Source of the DNA: Crotalaria pallida | Taxonomy: Eukaryota > Streptophyta > Magnoliopsida > Fabales > Fabaceae | Direction of reading: 5' to 3' | NCBI GenBank assembly: GCA_037953625.1 | Contig: CM075656.1 | Span: 74,915,001-74,979,000 of the forward strand | DNA length: 64,000 nucleotides | Part shown: positions 27,701 through 38,882 of the stretch, in pieces | Numbering within the stretch: the first letter of the stretch is position 1 | Layout: the number at the start of each line of letters is the position of its first letter | Notes under the pieces: model-generated | The model's database searches: none | The model's input: only the letters and a program-made list of their open reading frames with translations | What the model was told of the DNA's origin: nothing | Translations under genes and position numbers: made by a program

Positions 27701-28727
27701 TATGAATAATAATTTAATTATTATTGCTATTTATTGGTATTATTGATAAATCGTGGGAAATTAGAAAATAGAGAGACATACCTAAAAGTAAAAGAGAGAC
27801 GAGGAAGGACAAGGGCTGAGATCTAAAGAGGGAGGTATGGAACTGTGGGGAAGGGGGGAAGGGGAAATGCGTGTACCGTCAGCACCGGTCGGCCGTTGAA
27901 TTGATAAACTATAAAGTTTTATTTTCCCTAAGCATTTCGGGCTTTATAAGTTAGTACTAGGTCCAAGCCCGTGCATTGCACGGGAGAAATACAAAATATA
28001 TAATTAATTTTAAAAAGCCCATGTCAATTTATTGTTGAATTCTTGTGAGAAAATTTAGTATGAATAATGTATAGGTTTTTTTTCTGTGTGTGTGGAACTA
28101 TAGAAACCAAAACTTCAATTGAAATAGTTAAAGTGAAAACTTTTAAAATGAATGTTAAGAAGAAATGATGAAACTACTAAGAATTAAACATGGTAAGCCA
28201 TAATCATATTTCAAAAAATGTTAGCATAGAAAGTATTGCCTAAATCTATGTTATCCACATGGGAAGTGTGGTAGAATTTAGAAATGAAGTAAATCAAAAT
28301 CGCAACTAATGTATCCTTAATAAACACATCCATTAGAATTTGAAGAAGAACGATAATAATATGCAAATATGAAGTACCTGTGCATGGGTTCTGAGTTTAG
28401 TGATATGGATGCTAAAGTTAAAAAGTAAAAGTACATGTCCACAAGAGAATTTTAAGTAATTACAACTTAATAATTATATAATGAAGAAGACAAATATCTT
28501 TGATTGAAGAGAATTGTTCATGTTGTTTATGGTTGTCTTCATCTTTAATAGCAAAAAGTCTTCTTTTGATATCCTGCAATTTCACATTGTAAAAGGAGAA
28601 GCAAATTTCATTCCAATAGTATAAAACAATTTATAAATACTTGTTGAATGCATACATCACTTTAATGCAATAGTTTTGTTTAATGCAATAGTGTTGTTTA
28701 ATTTTTGTTTAATTCTTGTGAATCAAA

Positions 28728-29447
28728 TGTTGGAATTAATGGCATTCTCGTTTTAATCCGAGCAACTGAGCACATTGGTGAAGAGCTTGATTCGAGCAGC
28801 TAAGCGTAAATCGGTTTTAAACCGAGTGTAAGCCGAGCTTGAACTAGACGAAGATTAGTTTTCGCTTAAAGCTCGGCTAAAGCTTTAGTCGAGCTTAAGT
28901 CGTCCGCTTTGCTGTGAGCTCGTCTCCTAGTCCAGAGTGATCTAGCCGAGCATTTTTCGAGCTTAAGTTGGCCGCTTTGTTGTGAGCTCGTCACCTAGCC
29001 TAGAGTGAACCAGCCGAGCTTGGTCTACCAAGCTTAAGCATTTAACCGATCTTGAGCTCGGTTTTATGTCTGTTTAAACTGACCATTGCATTCTTTATGA
29101 GTTTTTATTTGTCAATTTCGATTAGGCTTTAATAAAATTTTATTAGCCTTAATTTCTTGTCTGATTAATGGTTTAAAACCTAAAGCTATATAAGTTTGTT
29201 CCATCTTTCTGGGAAGTATAGATACACACGATAATATTTCTTTCTTTCTCCTCTATTTTTCTATTCTCTTCTTTCTTGTCTGAAAAAACAACCTTCTGAG
29301 TGAGATTTCAAGTTTTTTGCCTCGAGTGCACGAGTTAGAAAACTGTTGTGCTAACTTTGGGAACAAGAACCAGTCTTAGTAGTTGCACCTCGGCTACCTG
29401 GAAATCTTGTTTTTAAGGCAACGACTTTTACCACGACACAACTTCCA
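28728..29447 (+). mobile_element. Solo LTR, 720 bp, with 5-bp TSD TCAAA
   Basis: Begins TGTTGGAATTAATGG, ends CGACACAACTTCCA (TG...CA), and is flanked by TCAAA at 28723-28727 and 29448-29452. Within it a TATA box TATATAA (29187-29193) is followed by a CT-rich leader. The U3 part holds a 68-bp tandem duplication (copies starting 28890 and 28958) and many CCGAGCTT motifs. No internal retrotransposon sequence or second LTR is present, so LTR-LTR recombination has removed the rest. Confidence 0.85.
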
Positions 29448-31505
29448 TCAAATCATTCAATTTTTCCAACATCAAAGTCAACGTAAATTAAATCTGGAAA
29501 TGTGAATTGTTATGATATATATGCCTGAATAGGAAACTATAAAATTGCTATCATTGTTGAGGTAGTGAACTAATTTTTTTCTTGTTTAATTCTTGAACCA
29601 GTTTCTGTTGAAGAGAATTTTGGGGTAGGCATTTCACTCAATCCAAGCGTGCATATCTTGTTCTGAATCTGTGATGATATTTTTTTCTTCTTTAAACTCA
29701 TATTAGGGGTAATGAAACCTTGTGAATCATTTTCGCTTGACATTGATTGTATTTCCTAGCAAATGTTAGTTTATAAGATGTAAAAAATTGATTTAATTTA
29801 AATAAAATAAGGGAATTTGAATTTTGTTGCTTACATTTAGGCTTGAGTTCTATGTAGCATTAATAGGAGCTTCAATTTGGAAATGTGATTGAGCATTTGA
29901 TTGAGCTTCCTGAAATTATACGTGGTTAGTATTGTATAATTTAATGTGATTAATGCTTATACATTTTTTATTACCTCATTTCCCAAAATATGTTGGCGAA
30001 ATGCATTTAAAATCTCTTCATCCTAAATCATTTGAACCACTGTATATGTCTCTTTTCTCGCCATGATATTGTACTGCTGACTGATCTCAATAAGGAAAAC
30101 AGAATCTTGATCACATAATGTGTACAGGTCTGGTGTGAATGAATCTATAATATTCTTAAACAAGAAATGTTTTAGTTGAAATCGAATTCCCCGGAAATGA
30201 TTTGAAAAATTTAAAACAAAAATGATGCAATCAATATATTTCCATGTTGATTTTGAGCTATATCAAAATAAAAGTAAAGTATAAACCTGAAAGATGAGTG
30301 ATCACTAAGAATGGAGAGTTTGGAGATTCTTGAGATTGAATTGTAGTTCTTAGTTCATTACAGTGAGGGTGCAAATTATGTGTTGTCATTGGTGCGTTCT
30401 CTTTTGCATTAGTAATATATCTGGAGGTAGATGAAATAGATACTAATGACCTTAAAGTTGTTTTGTCGGGTTTCAAACATTTTAATTTGTTGACGGCAAA
30501 AATGTTATTCCTTCTAAATTTAAAATTCATAGCACAAATATTAATTTCATAAAAGAAGCTAAAATTGGTTAAGCATGATACCAATATAAATAATGATAAT
30601 AATAACCTGTAACTGTGGTTTTTTTAGGTGTCCAACTTGAAACCAAACATTTAATCATGTCACCAAAAGGTTGTTTATACATTTGAATAGGTGAAACAAT
30701 TGTGGATGGGGTTAATATGGTTTTGCCAGGTTTCAATAACCTTAACTTCTTACTATTGAGAATGTCATCCCCTGCATAAAATGTTGAATATGACCTTTAC
30801 TGAACAATTTTAAGATCAATAAATTCAAAAGTATCAATATATTTTGAGTTCTAGGACATATATGTAATGGAAAATCAATATTAACTTGAATTAAAATATT
30901 TCTCTATAATCTTTTATACCATGTCGCAATCACAATTAATATCACATTTATGTATAAAAAAAATTATTATACCTGGTAGAGCGAAATCAGACTTTACTTG
31001 AGACATAAACGGAGTAAACGTAGTTAATGATTTGTTTACTTCATTCTCTGCGAATACACCATTGAAGTTCATTTACTAGTCATGATTATTCAGAGGTACA
31101 AATTGATTTACGAAACTTTTGAAATGTGAAAATGTCATAACCTGTATTGGCATTCTCAGCAGCAACACTTGAACCCAAACAATTAGTTACATCACCCAAT
31201 GGCTCTGTACACATTTCAAGAGGATTCAATAACCTTAATTTCTTTCTACACATATTCTCATTCCCTGCACAAAGTAGTTTACAATATTATTGTCCTTAAC
31301 TTCTTGCAAAAATAGGTAAAAGAATCAAAAGTAGTTTACAATGTTTAATTTATGCAGGATATAAAGCCAACCCAACTTAAAGGTTTAGGAGAGTCATCCG
31401 TATCCCTATTCTTCTAAAGAAATAAGATTTTACTCATTTTAGCACAACTCAAATGACTCTTGTGTGAGGGGTAAAGTATAAAACTAACACTAGTACAAAA
31501 TACAT

Positions 31506-31980
31506 TTTTCAGACCGGTTTCGAACCATTTTTCAGACCGGTTCCCAACCGGTCTTAAAGCCTCTGTTGCTAAAAATACATGTTAAATGAGACCAGTTATA
31601 AACCAGTCTTTTTTATATTAACGAGACTGGTTATTAACCGCTCTGATTTAAATTTTTGAACCAGTCTGAATAATTATTTTGAACCGGTCTGAATAATAAT
31701 TTTGAACCGGTCTGAATAATTCTTTGAACCGGTCTGAATAATAATTTTGAACCGATCTGAATAATTCTTTGAACCGGTCTGAATAATAATATTGAACCGG
31801 TCTGAATTATAACTTTGAACCGCTCTGAAAAATGAACCGCTCTGAATTAAAAAATGAACCGCTCTGTAAAATGAACCGCTTTGAATTAATTTTTGATCCG
31901 CTCTGAATTATTCTTTTTGAACCGCTCTGAATTATTCTTTTGAATCGATCTAAATTAATTTTTGAACCAGTCAATCTCAA
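31506..31980. repeat. Subterminal repeat block of the first CACTA element
   Basis: More than fifteen copies of a 15-20 base unit, GAACCGGTCTGAATAAT or the variant GAACCGCTCTGAATTA. The complementary orientation is found at the other end (36890-37075). Such arrays are transposase-binding sites in characterised En/Spm elements. Confidence 0.85.
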
Positions 31981-33400
31981 TTTTTGAACATATACCAATT
32001 TAGTAATGCTTGCCATATTTATAGTCATCCCATCTAAGCCTCTACTCATAGGGAATTTAAAATTTTTGCCAAGAAGCAATACATAATTATATATATATAT
32101 ATAAAGAAAGATTTATCAAATAAAATTTTATTAAAAACTAGAAGCAAAAGCATTGCTTCCGGATAAAGATCAAAACCAAATACATTACACCATAGAATTA
32201 ACGGGTTGCTTACAAAGATCAAATACTAGCGAAAACACACCTCTTACTGTTGGAAACTAACAAACAGAACAAAAACTCCTAACCTCCTACACCAGCAAAA
32301 AGAATAAAAAAAAACTACATAACTAGAGTCGTCAATATCCCTGCATAAAAACTCCAAGATTGCAAAGTCACTCCTTCAATTTTTCCATGCATCTGCAACA
32401 TTCCTGCTGGAAACCAGATACACTTATTTGCATGTTTGGAAATCAGATACACTTATCTTTAATTAAAAGCAAAAACAGATAAAAATTGTCTCCAAGACAA
32501 TGGAGAAAATCCACAATCACAACAATCTGGTCCCAGAACCACATTTCACAAATTGACAAGAGGATAGCTTCCTTTCCTTAATTTAAAAACAACAATTCAG
32601 AAATTTAACACAAAAAACCCCAATCCTATTTTATGAATTTTACACAAACCCTAACTTCAACCAATTTAACACATGTGGGAATTAAATCTTTAATTAATCA
32701 ACACAATTAGAAGAAATTGAACCTATTTAATCAACACAAAATCAACAAATATGAATCAAAAGAGAAGACAAATTGGTCCATTGTTGTTAAGTGTCTAGGA
32801 GATTACATCATCGTTCAAACAGTTTGGCTCTTCTATTATATATTAATAATAAAAAGTGTGCCACAAATTTTTCTTTTTAATAAGTTCAGGACTCCAGTCC
32901 CGGTATCTATCTCTAACTCTCTATAGCATCATGCCATCACTCCCTTTATTATAGAATCATAATAATCATAAAGCCAGGGATCAGCCACCTTCATTGTGTA
33001 CAGCGCATTAAGAGGACAGAAGTTGAAAAAAATGAGGAAAAGAATCAGAAGAGCATTCTAATAAACAAAAAATGGCAAGGTTAGGTTAAGTAGGAGTAGG
33101 ATAGTGAATACAACCTTGATAAGAAAAATGGTTTTTATAAGAGTCCTAGAGTTTATTTGTCCCATAAAATCTTTGTCATTCAGAATCTGCAATAGTACAT
33201 ACCACTATCAGTGACACAATTTTGCTTATGCAGAAATTTTAGCTAATTTCTTAACTCTACTCTTTTACCACCAGAACTATATATTACCAAGTGGCTATAG
33301 ATGAATTGTTTTACATCTGTTGAGCAGTCAATTCAATGCCACAATTGAATGATGTCACATCATTGGAGTGTCCTATGTGCCAAAAAGTTAACATTAGGAG
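31981..33400. other. CACTA interior, origin unclear
   Basis: AT-rich cargo. Around 32104-32350 the minus strand resembles a LINE 3' end (TTTTTAATAAAATTTTATTTG followed by A/T-rich sequence). Otherwise no exon could be recognised. Confidence 0.4.
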
Positions 33401-33407
33401 AACTTAC

Positions 33408-33507
33408 AGCTTCAGTGATTGGAGTTCTGATGAACCAAGGTGCAACACAGTTGGTCCTGATGTTGTCTCTTGCCCACTCACATGCCAATTTTTTTTGTAA
33501 GCTGACC
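33408..33507 (-). pseudogene. Captured exon of a tropinone-reductase-like SDR, frameshifted
   Basis: Minus strand reads LACEWARDNIRTNCVAPWFI then RTPITEA and a GTAAGTT donor at 33407-33401. ACEWA.DNIR.N.VAPW is the hallmark stretch just after the YxxxK catalytic segment in plant tropinone-reductase-like short-chain dehydrogenases. The preceding LTK codons are out of frame by one base in an A-run (about 33490). The catalytic YxxxK exon was not found. Cargo of the CACTA element. Confidence 0.8.
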
Positions 33508-33516
33508 TATTTCATT

Positions 33517-33615
33517 TCTAACCAAATGCACCAAAGATTAGCAAACACAGCACATTGCCACAAAATCTTAGCATCTTTATGGAAACCAAAAGCTCTAAAA
33601 TTAACGAGAAACTGA
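33517..33615 (-). pseudogene. LINE reverse-transcriptase C-terminal scrap
   Basis: Minus strand FGFHKDAKILWQCAVFANLW and then CIWLE, resembling the zinc-binding region at the end of plant L1-type ORF2 proteins. It ends in a stop at about 33518. Probably part of the mixed cargo in the CACTA element. Confidence 0.5.
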
Positions 33616-34085
33616 TGCAAATCACTAGGGAAGATCAAACTAGTTAAAAATCAGAATACTTTAATTACATACCAAATTATGTCTGTACAAGATTGCCAAC
33701 AGAATTGTACTTGAATCTGGGTTAGATTGGCCCACCCATAACCTTAAAAACGTAGCACCTGAAGCATAAAAATAGTGAACTGTGTATGAGCACATCAGTG
33801 TTTTTGAGTACGAGTAAACCAAAAAGCATGGAGGGCATGGAGTATCAATAGACCATGAAATGTAGATTTTGTTATTTCATATATGGTAGCAGAAAACAGA
33901 CAATGTTTTAACATTCACAATCCCCATATCCAAGAAATAAACAAGAAGAACGTGATCTCATCTGTAACCACATAAAAGTTCATTTCATTTAACTACTTCC
34001 ATTTTTTCATCTATACACAACCAGAAACTTCATTTTAATTTTCAATGAGCAAAGATAAAAGAATTATTATAAGGAATTATCATGC

Positions 34086-34867
34086 CTGTTGCAGATTGGA
34101 AAAGGGACAAGTCAAGACGAGAAATAACATCATTGTCAATAACAACATCAAATCGGCCTTCAGCTGGGGGCATAGGAGGTGAAGCTTTAGACTCATCTGT
34201 TAACCAAAATCTGTTCAAATATAGTCCCATTAAAATGCATAGAGCACTACTACAACATAAGATTCCACTATTTTCTTTATTCACTAATTGTATTAGCATT
34301 TTACTAAATTATTTTAAATAAAAAGCAGACGAGTATTCTAGTTCAAAAATATGTTAGTGTGGCTTGCTATCAGCAGCACAATTTCTGCTAATGACAAGAG
34401 CTAAGCAGGAAGATTCAAAACACATCAAGAGCAGCACATACATTTTAATGTTAATATGTTATCTTTAATTTTAATGCTCCACAGGTGACAATTTCATTAT
34501 TCTCTTTACACCACCAATCATATTTATATCTTTATATGATAATTGGACTTGCTAGCTCTAGCATTAATTAGAATAAAGTACCATGCCCATCTATCTATCT
34601 CTCCTAATATATCATTGGTCCATTTGCTATTTTGTTCTAATGAATTATGAGAATACAATAAAATGACTGAGCAATACAAGTGTACCAAATTTAGGTGTTA
34701 CCATCTTCATCAAATAAAGAGATGTCAAAGTTTCCTTGGGGGTTGAAGGCAACTGAGACTGCAAAATTTCCCCTGTGATACACGGTAGCACTAGAACTAC
34801 GAGAAATTGAAATGGGTTTGCAGGAGAGGCATGAAGTTGGAGGGGATGTAGTAGTTTGTGTTGGCAT
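34086..34867 (-). pseudogene. Captured first two exons of a CRR6-like chloroplast protein gene
   Basis: Exon 1 (34867-34702, ATG included) encodes 55 residues, Ser/Thr-rich like a plastid transit peptide, ending NFAVSVAFNPQGNFDISLFD. Exon 2 (34196-34086) continues in phase with SPPMPPAEGRFDVVIDNDVI then SRLDLSLFQSATG. EGRF.VVIDND...LDLS.FQSATG recalls CRR6, which assists assembly of the chloroplast NDH complex; this assignment is from memory of the family and is moderate. Exon 2 is followed by GC (GGCATGA), not GT, so its donor is either a rare GC type or decayed. Later exons are absent. Confidence 0.55.
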
Positions 34868-35195
34868 ACGAGAATTATTATTTTAATTTTCAATACTATA
34901 GCACATTTGAATTTAAAAAATTAGCTTGTTTCCTAGTAGTCCAAACGTGATAGACACTAGCAACTATGTAACTATGCAGAGCCCACTTCTTAACTTTTTG
35001 AAAATTTCAAGCATAGATCATAATTTTGCTCGACCTATAGAGCTGACCAGACAAGGTAATTTGTAGCTTCCCACTGATATGAGCCAAGGCAAGAGCAATG
35101 TACTGACAAACAAAGAAAATGTAACCAACAACATCAGTCAAGGACAGAATAAACGATAAGGGAGATGAGTGTGTGTAGATGATGTACTTAAATAC

Positions 35196-35345
35196 CTGGA
35201 AAATGGCAGAATGTTCTGAATCAACAGGAAGAATTTTTATGTTATGCTTTTGAGCAAGAGGAAGATCAAAAGGGGCTCCAGCAATCATTGTCTCTTTGTT
35301 GGCAAATGCTATGTCTTTCCCTGCTTCTATGGCTGCAACAGTTGG
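35196..35345 (-). pseudogene. DXR: Captured DXR exon (1-deoxy-D-xylulose 5-phosphate reductoisomerase)
   Basis: A single exon of exactly 50 codons with AG before and GT after. It contains [19 protein letters not shown] and [18 protein letters not shown]. This stretch, including the ANKE motif and the metal/substrate-binding DSEHSA, is diagnostic of plant DXR, the second enzyme of the plastid MEP isoprenoid pathway. The full enzyme has about 470 residues and a dozen exons; only this exon is present. It is open and unbroken, with intronic flanks, so capture was at the DNA level and not through mRNA. Confidence 0.9.
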
Positions 35346-35765
35346 CTAAGAAAATAATGAGAGGAAGTATAAGTAGCTGATAACTATTTGCCAAAAACAT
35401 ATTTAGTTTTAGTGTCTTATCTCTCAAACTAACTTTGCTAAGAATTTCATAAATGTGTATATCAATTGTTCGGAAAGCAAAACTAAAACATTTGTTGAAT
35501 GTAATTAATGACACCAATGAACTTTCAAGCTATAATGATAGCCCCTGCACAAGAATAAATAACAATTGGACTGCACAAGATCGCAGCAAGAGAATAAAAC
35601 AAAATTTTGGACTGCAAAATTCATTGTTAAAATCGAACAACAATTGAAACCGTTAAAGCCATGGTAAATCAATAAAAACCATCCTGCTTTTGTATCCCAG
35701 TAACTAATAAGTAACATTGTCCATGAAAGTTAACCAAAATGTTCATAAAGACTGAAGTCATTTAC

Positions 35766-36091
35766 CAAATGATATGCACAAATAACCATCAGTCCAACAT
35801 ATTTTCCAGCAGCACCAATATTAGGTTGCAGAGAGAAGGAGTCAAACCCAATAATGTCACACAATAGGTCACCTAAATTATCAAACATTTCCTGAAACCA
35901 TATTTTCTTGTTTAGACACAAAAAAAACAACTACTATCCCAACTCCTTTTGTCATTATTGTTCTAATTTTATTTAAACTTGCAGGTATCTGATAACCTGA
36001 GCTTGTTTAGTTGGTGCAAAAGGGTGAATGTCAGTAAAGCTAGGCCATGTAACTGGCTTCATTTCAGTTGTTGCATTCAGTTTCATTTCAG
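35766..36091 (-). pseudogene. GLDP: Captured GLDP exons (glycine decarboxylase P protein)
   Basis: Exon A (about 36091-35997) encodes [19 protein letters not shown] and [11 protein letters not shown]. Exon B (35891-35766, 42 codons) encodes [20 protein letters not shown] then [16 protein letters not shown]. Both are flanked by splice signals and are in the order expected for the mitochondrial P protein of the photorespiratory glycine cleavage system. Typical enzymes have NAGAAGEYAGL here, so N-to-I type changes show decay. About 70 of over 1000 residues are captured. Cargo of the CACTA element. Confidence 0.9.
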
Positions 36092-36890
36092 CTTAATAAT
36101 ACTACCATTCTGAATTGGAATTTCCAAAACAATCTAACACTTTATAATTACCATTAATAATATTAAAATTAGTACTATTATTATTAAAACACAATACAGA
36201 ACAGTTAAAAGGTATTAGGGATTTAACCTCAAAACTGATTTTTGAAGCAACAGAGGCAACCAGACAGGTTCGATTCTAGATCTGACAGCAGCACCACTAC
36301 AAGTGGCGGCACACAGCAGCGAGCAATGACCCATAGCCACCGGTTCGGTTCGAACCCACAGAAGATGCCGACAACGAACGGAGAAGATGGAGGCCATGGC
36401 TTTCCAGTGGTCCGATTCGTGATTCGTACGACTCCCCAACAGCGATGGTGAGGCAAGACGCCGTAAACTTCAAGGTGGTGGAGATGACGAATGGCGATGT
36501 AAGAAGCAGCGACGACGGCTGGGTTGCCGGTGGTTCCGATTCGTCGCAACGCCGGAGGCGGTGGAGGCTAGCAGAGAGAGGGTGCGACAGCGGTGACGGT
36601 CTACCCAACAGCGATGGTGGCGGGGTTTTCGGATCGCAACTCGTGATAACCATAGGTGGAGAGAGAGAGAGAGAGAGAGAAAGAAAGAGAGAGCGCGAGG
36701 GAGGCAAAGGTGAAGGCCAAATCGCGATTTGCGAGCCTCCCCTCACGACGGTGGTGGCTGTCTGGGTGGCGCTGAAGGGCGGCTGCCAACCCTATAAGAG
36801 ACGAGGGAGAGAAAGAAAGTGAGGGGCAGGGGCGGCGGTATGGAGAAAGAAAGTGAGGGGTAGGGTTTTTTCTTTAAATTAATCTATCTA
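36092..36890. other. GC-richer right part of the CACTA interior
   Basis: Overlapping open frames on both strands (for example 36445-36822 plus and 36746-36297 minus) reflect GC-rich, low-stop sequence with a (GA)n run at 36659-36690. It looks like a promoter or first-exon region of some captured gene, but no product could be recognised. Confidence 0.4.
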
Positions 36891-37092
36891 TTTTTCAGAC
36901 TGGTTGTCAAAATTAACCATTCTGGTATGAACCAATGCCAACTTCCAGACCGGTTCCGCATCGGAACCAGTTTCAATTAATATATTTTTAGACTGGTCAT
37001 TTAAATGAACCAGTCTGGTTTAAATTAATTCCAACTTCCAGTGCGGAACCGGTCTTAATGAAGTGGTCTGAAAAATATATTTTGTACTAGTG

Positions 37093-38300
37093 TAATCTTC
37101 AAGCCTTCACCTAAAAGTTCACTTTTTGTTGTGTCAAGAATTTAAGTTGCTTCAATTGTCCACTGCTTCTTTTAGTACCATCTAATTAGCAAGTGAGTAC
37201 CACATTTTTCGTCTGTTTTTTTAACCTTAAGAACTTCAAAAATGTCTTGCTACTCTTAAGTACTTTAGAAGTTTATCTATCATTTCACCCATAAGACCAT
37301 AACACAACGCATAACACAACAACACACAAAATCAAAGCAAAAAGATGGACATGCAATCACATCTATAACATAATAATACACAACAAAGTGGGAGAAAAAT
37401 ATAAACATGTGGTATAGACAGATATTAGGGAAGAGTCTTTCATTAACCATACCTTCACTATCATCAAGACATCGACCATGACGATTCCTTTTACTTCTAC
37501 TACCACTACTAGCAAAATCCATCCTCTGCAGGAGAAAACGGGGCTTGCTGAAGAAGGAACTCACTTGCTAAATTAGGAGAGAGAAAGAGAAAAGGGACAG
37601 TAACACGGAGGGATGTAGATTGAGCTCAAAGAGAGAGTTGGAAGTTGGAACGGAATGAGCCAAGAAAACGGGGCTTGCTAAATTAAGGGAGAGTAAGAGA
37701 AAAGGGAAAGTAAGAGAGATGATGAGTTGAATGAGCTGAGAGAGAGCAGATGTAAGGGACAAAGCAAATTTTGGGAGCCAAAATTTTGTCCCTTGCCTCA
37801 TAATGTGTTAAAGCAAAAAAAACGAGGGGTCCACAAGAGGGTTAAAGAGGCGGGATAATTTTTTTTGGGGGGAGGGGGGGGATGTGTGGAGTGATTGAGA
37901 AGGAATTAGCACTAATTTAATATTATATAAATAACACATCCCTTCAATCAAATTTTAGATTACTTCATCCTTTTTTACATTATATATGGCTTGAAGTGTA
38001 TTTACACTTAAAAAAGTTAATTAATATTATTAGTAATATTGAAATTGATAAAATATACTTTTTTAAAATTATGTTTATAATTATTATTAAAACTCCAAAA
38101 ATTATTAATTAAATAAGAATACTTGTGGAAAAGAAATAATTAATGTTATTGAAAACTGCACCAAATGCTTCTAAAAAGAATCAAGATACTTCCACTATCT
38201 CTGGTTCTTATATATAGGAACCAAAAGAGTATTACACAACAACTTTTTTTGATAAATCAATAATTGTTTGATAAGTCAACTTATTTGATTCATTTAAAAT
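37093..38300. other. Flank of the Helitron candidate and degenerate MITE
   Basis: Holds exon 1 of the module-repeat gene (37522-37453) and, upstream of it, two related CT/GA-rich stretches (AAAACGGGGCTTGCT near 37536 and 37668). At 37925-38215 lies a decayed relative of the CTCCCTCC MITE family. Confidence 0.45.
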
Positions 38301-38302
38301 TG

Positions 38303-38505
38303 ACATGACAGTAATTTTTTTTTTACACCAACCGGTACCCGGATTTGGTTTACCCAGAATCCGACTCATCCGGTCCGATCCAACTGAGCTCGCACTAAGC
38401 GGTAGGGGTCTCCCAGCGAGAGGTTGCTCCATACCCAAGGCTCGAACTCGAGATCAGTTGGTTAAGGGACCAAGTGAGTTATTACTTCACACATGACAGT
38501 AATTT
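38303..38505 (-). mobile_element. tRNA-derived SINE, minus strand, exact 15-bp TSD
   Basis: ACATGACAGTAATTT at 38303-38317 and 38491-38505. On the minus strand the head has ACTTGGTCCCTTAACCAACTG, a box-B-like GAGTTCGAGCCTTGG and a GC-rich body, ending in poly-A (T-run at 38316-38324 on the plus strand). Length about 173 bp. Distinct from the families at 5199 and 56108. Confidence 0.85.
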
Positions 38506-38605
38506 AGAAATGATATATTACACAACAATTACATGAACTTATTGACTCATTTGTTAAGGAATTAATCTCTTGTTGAAAATAGTTTCTTTTGTCTAAACAT
38601 TACTA

Positions 38606-38880
38606 CTCCCTCCGGTTCATTTATAAGACCTTTTTGGAGTTTTTCAATCCCACGAAAGAAAGTAGATAAATTTGTTAGTGACATTGGAAATGTGAAAAAT
38701 TGATAATTTTTTCAAAACTACCCCTATAATTATTATTGGAACTCTAAAAAGTGTTGATTTTATGGGGATGTTAGTGGAAAGAAGTAATTAAATGCTATTA
38801 AAAATTGAAAAGAGATCTTATAAATAAGACCAAAATAAAAACCCAAAAAATCTTATAAATAGGACCGGAGAAGTACGGAG
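38606..38880. mobile_element. Stowaway/mariner-like MITE (CTCCCTCC family)
   Basis: Starts CTCCCTCCGGTTCATTTATAA and ends with the complementary TCTTATAAATAGGACCGG and a few extra bases (AGAAGTACGGAG). TA flanks at 38604-38605 and 38881-38882. Interior closely matches 53079-53348. Confidence 0.75.
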
Positions 38881-38882
38881 TA

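Larger units (their letters stand above)
31488..37092. mobile_element. CACTA (En/Spm-type) transposon carrying host exons, 5605 bp
   Basis: The left end CACTAGTACAAAATACATTT and the complement of the right end, CACTAGTACAAAATATATTT, differ at one base. A 3-bp TSD TAA flanks the element at 31485-31487 and 37093-37095. Subterminal regions carry many GAACCGGTCTGAATAAT-type repeats (31506-31980, and inverted at 36890-37075), as usual for CACTA elements. No transposase was found. The interior holds exon fragments of at least four unrelated host genes and a LINE scrap, all reading on the minus strand. Confidence 0.9.
27957..37522 (-). mobile_element. Helitron candidate with coding exons, interrupted by a solo LTR and a CACTA element
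   Basis: The 3' end on the minus strand is CTAG (27960-27957), followed by T and preceded by a perfect hairpin CCCGTGCATTGCACGGG (27968-27984). In the same orientation lie coding exons at 37522-37453, 31264-31142, 31047-30973, 30771-30607 and about 30556-30287. I see no Rep/helicase motifs, so if this is a Helitron it has lost its catalytic core. The 5' end was not located; it should lie right of 37522. A solo LTR (28728-29447) and a CACTA element (31488-37092) are inserted in it. The link between hairpin and exons is inference from strand and position. Confidence 0.5.
30287..37522 (-). pseudogene. Broken multi-exon gene with repeated exon modules, possibly the N-terminal part of a Helitron protein
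   Basis: Five exons (37522-37453, 31264-31142, 31047-30973, 30771-30607, ~30556-30287) join in matching phase: 70, 123, 75 and 165 bases for the first four, with introns always after the first base of a codon. The start is MDFASSGSRSKRNRHGRCLD. Later exons repeat a module: NENMCRKKLRLLNP, then DDILNSKKLRLLKPGKT, then NNIFAVNKLKCLKPDKTT, with GDVTNCLGSS and GDMIKCLVSS following two of them. I do not recognise the protein. Basic, low-complexity, serine-rich sequence suggests a nuclear or DNA-binding segment. The first intron now holds a 5.6-kb CACTA element, and the 3' half is missing before 27957. Confidence 0.5.

Noticed and set aside
31506..31980. Satellite or coding repeat (minus-strand frame with repeated IIQSGSK)
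   Set aside because: The frame is a by-product of the CACTA subterminal repeats.
36215..36822. Six overlapping frames up to 149 aa
   Set aside because: GC-rich, low-stop DNA with a GA microsatellite inside the CACTA element; no frame has recognisable similarity.
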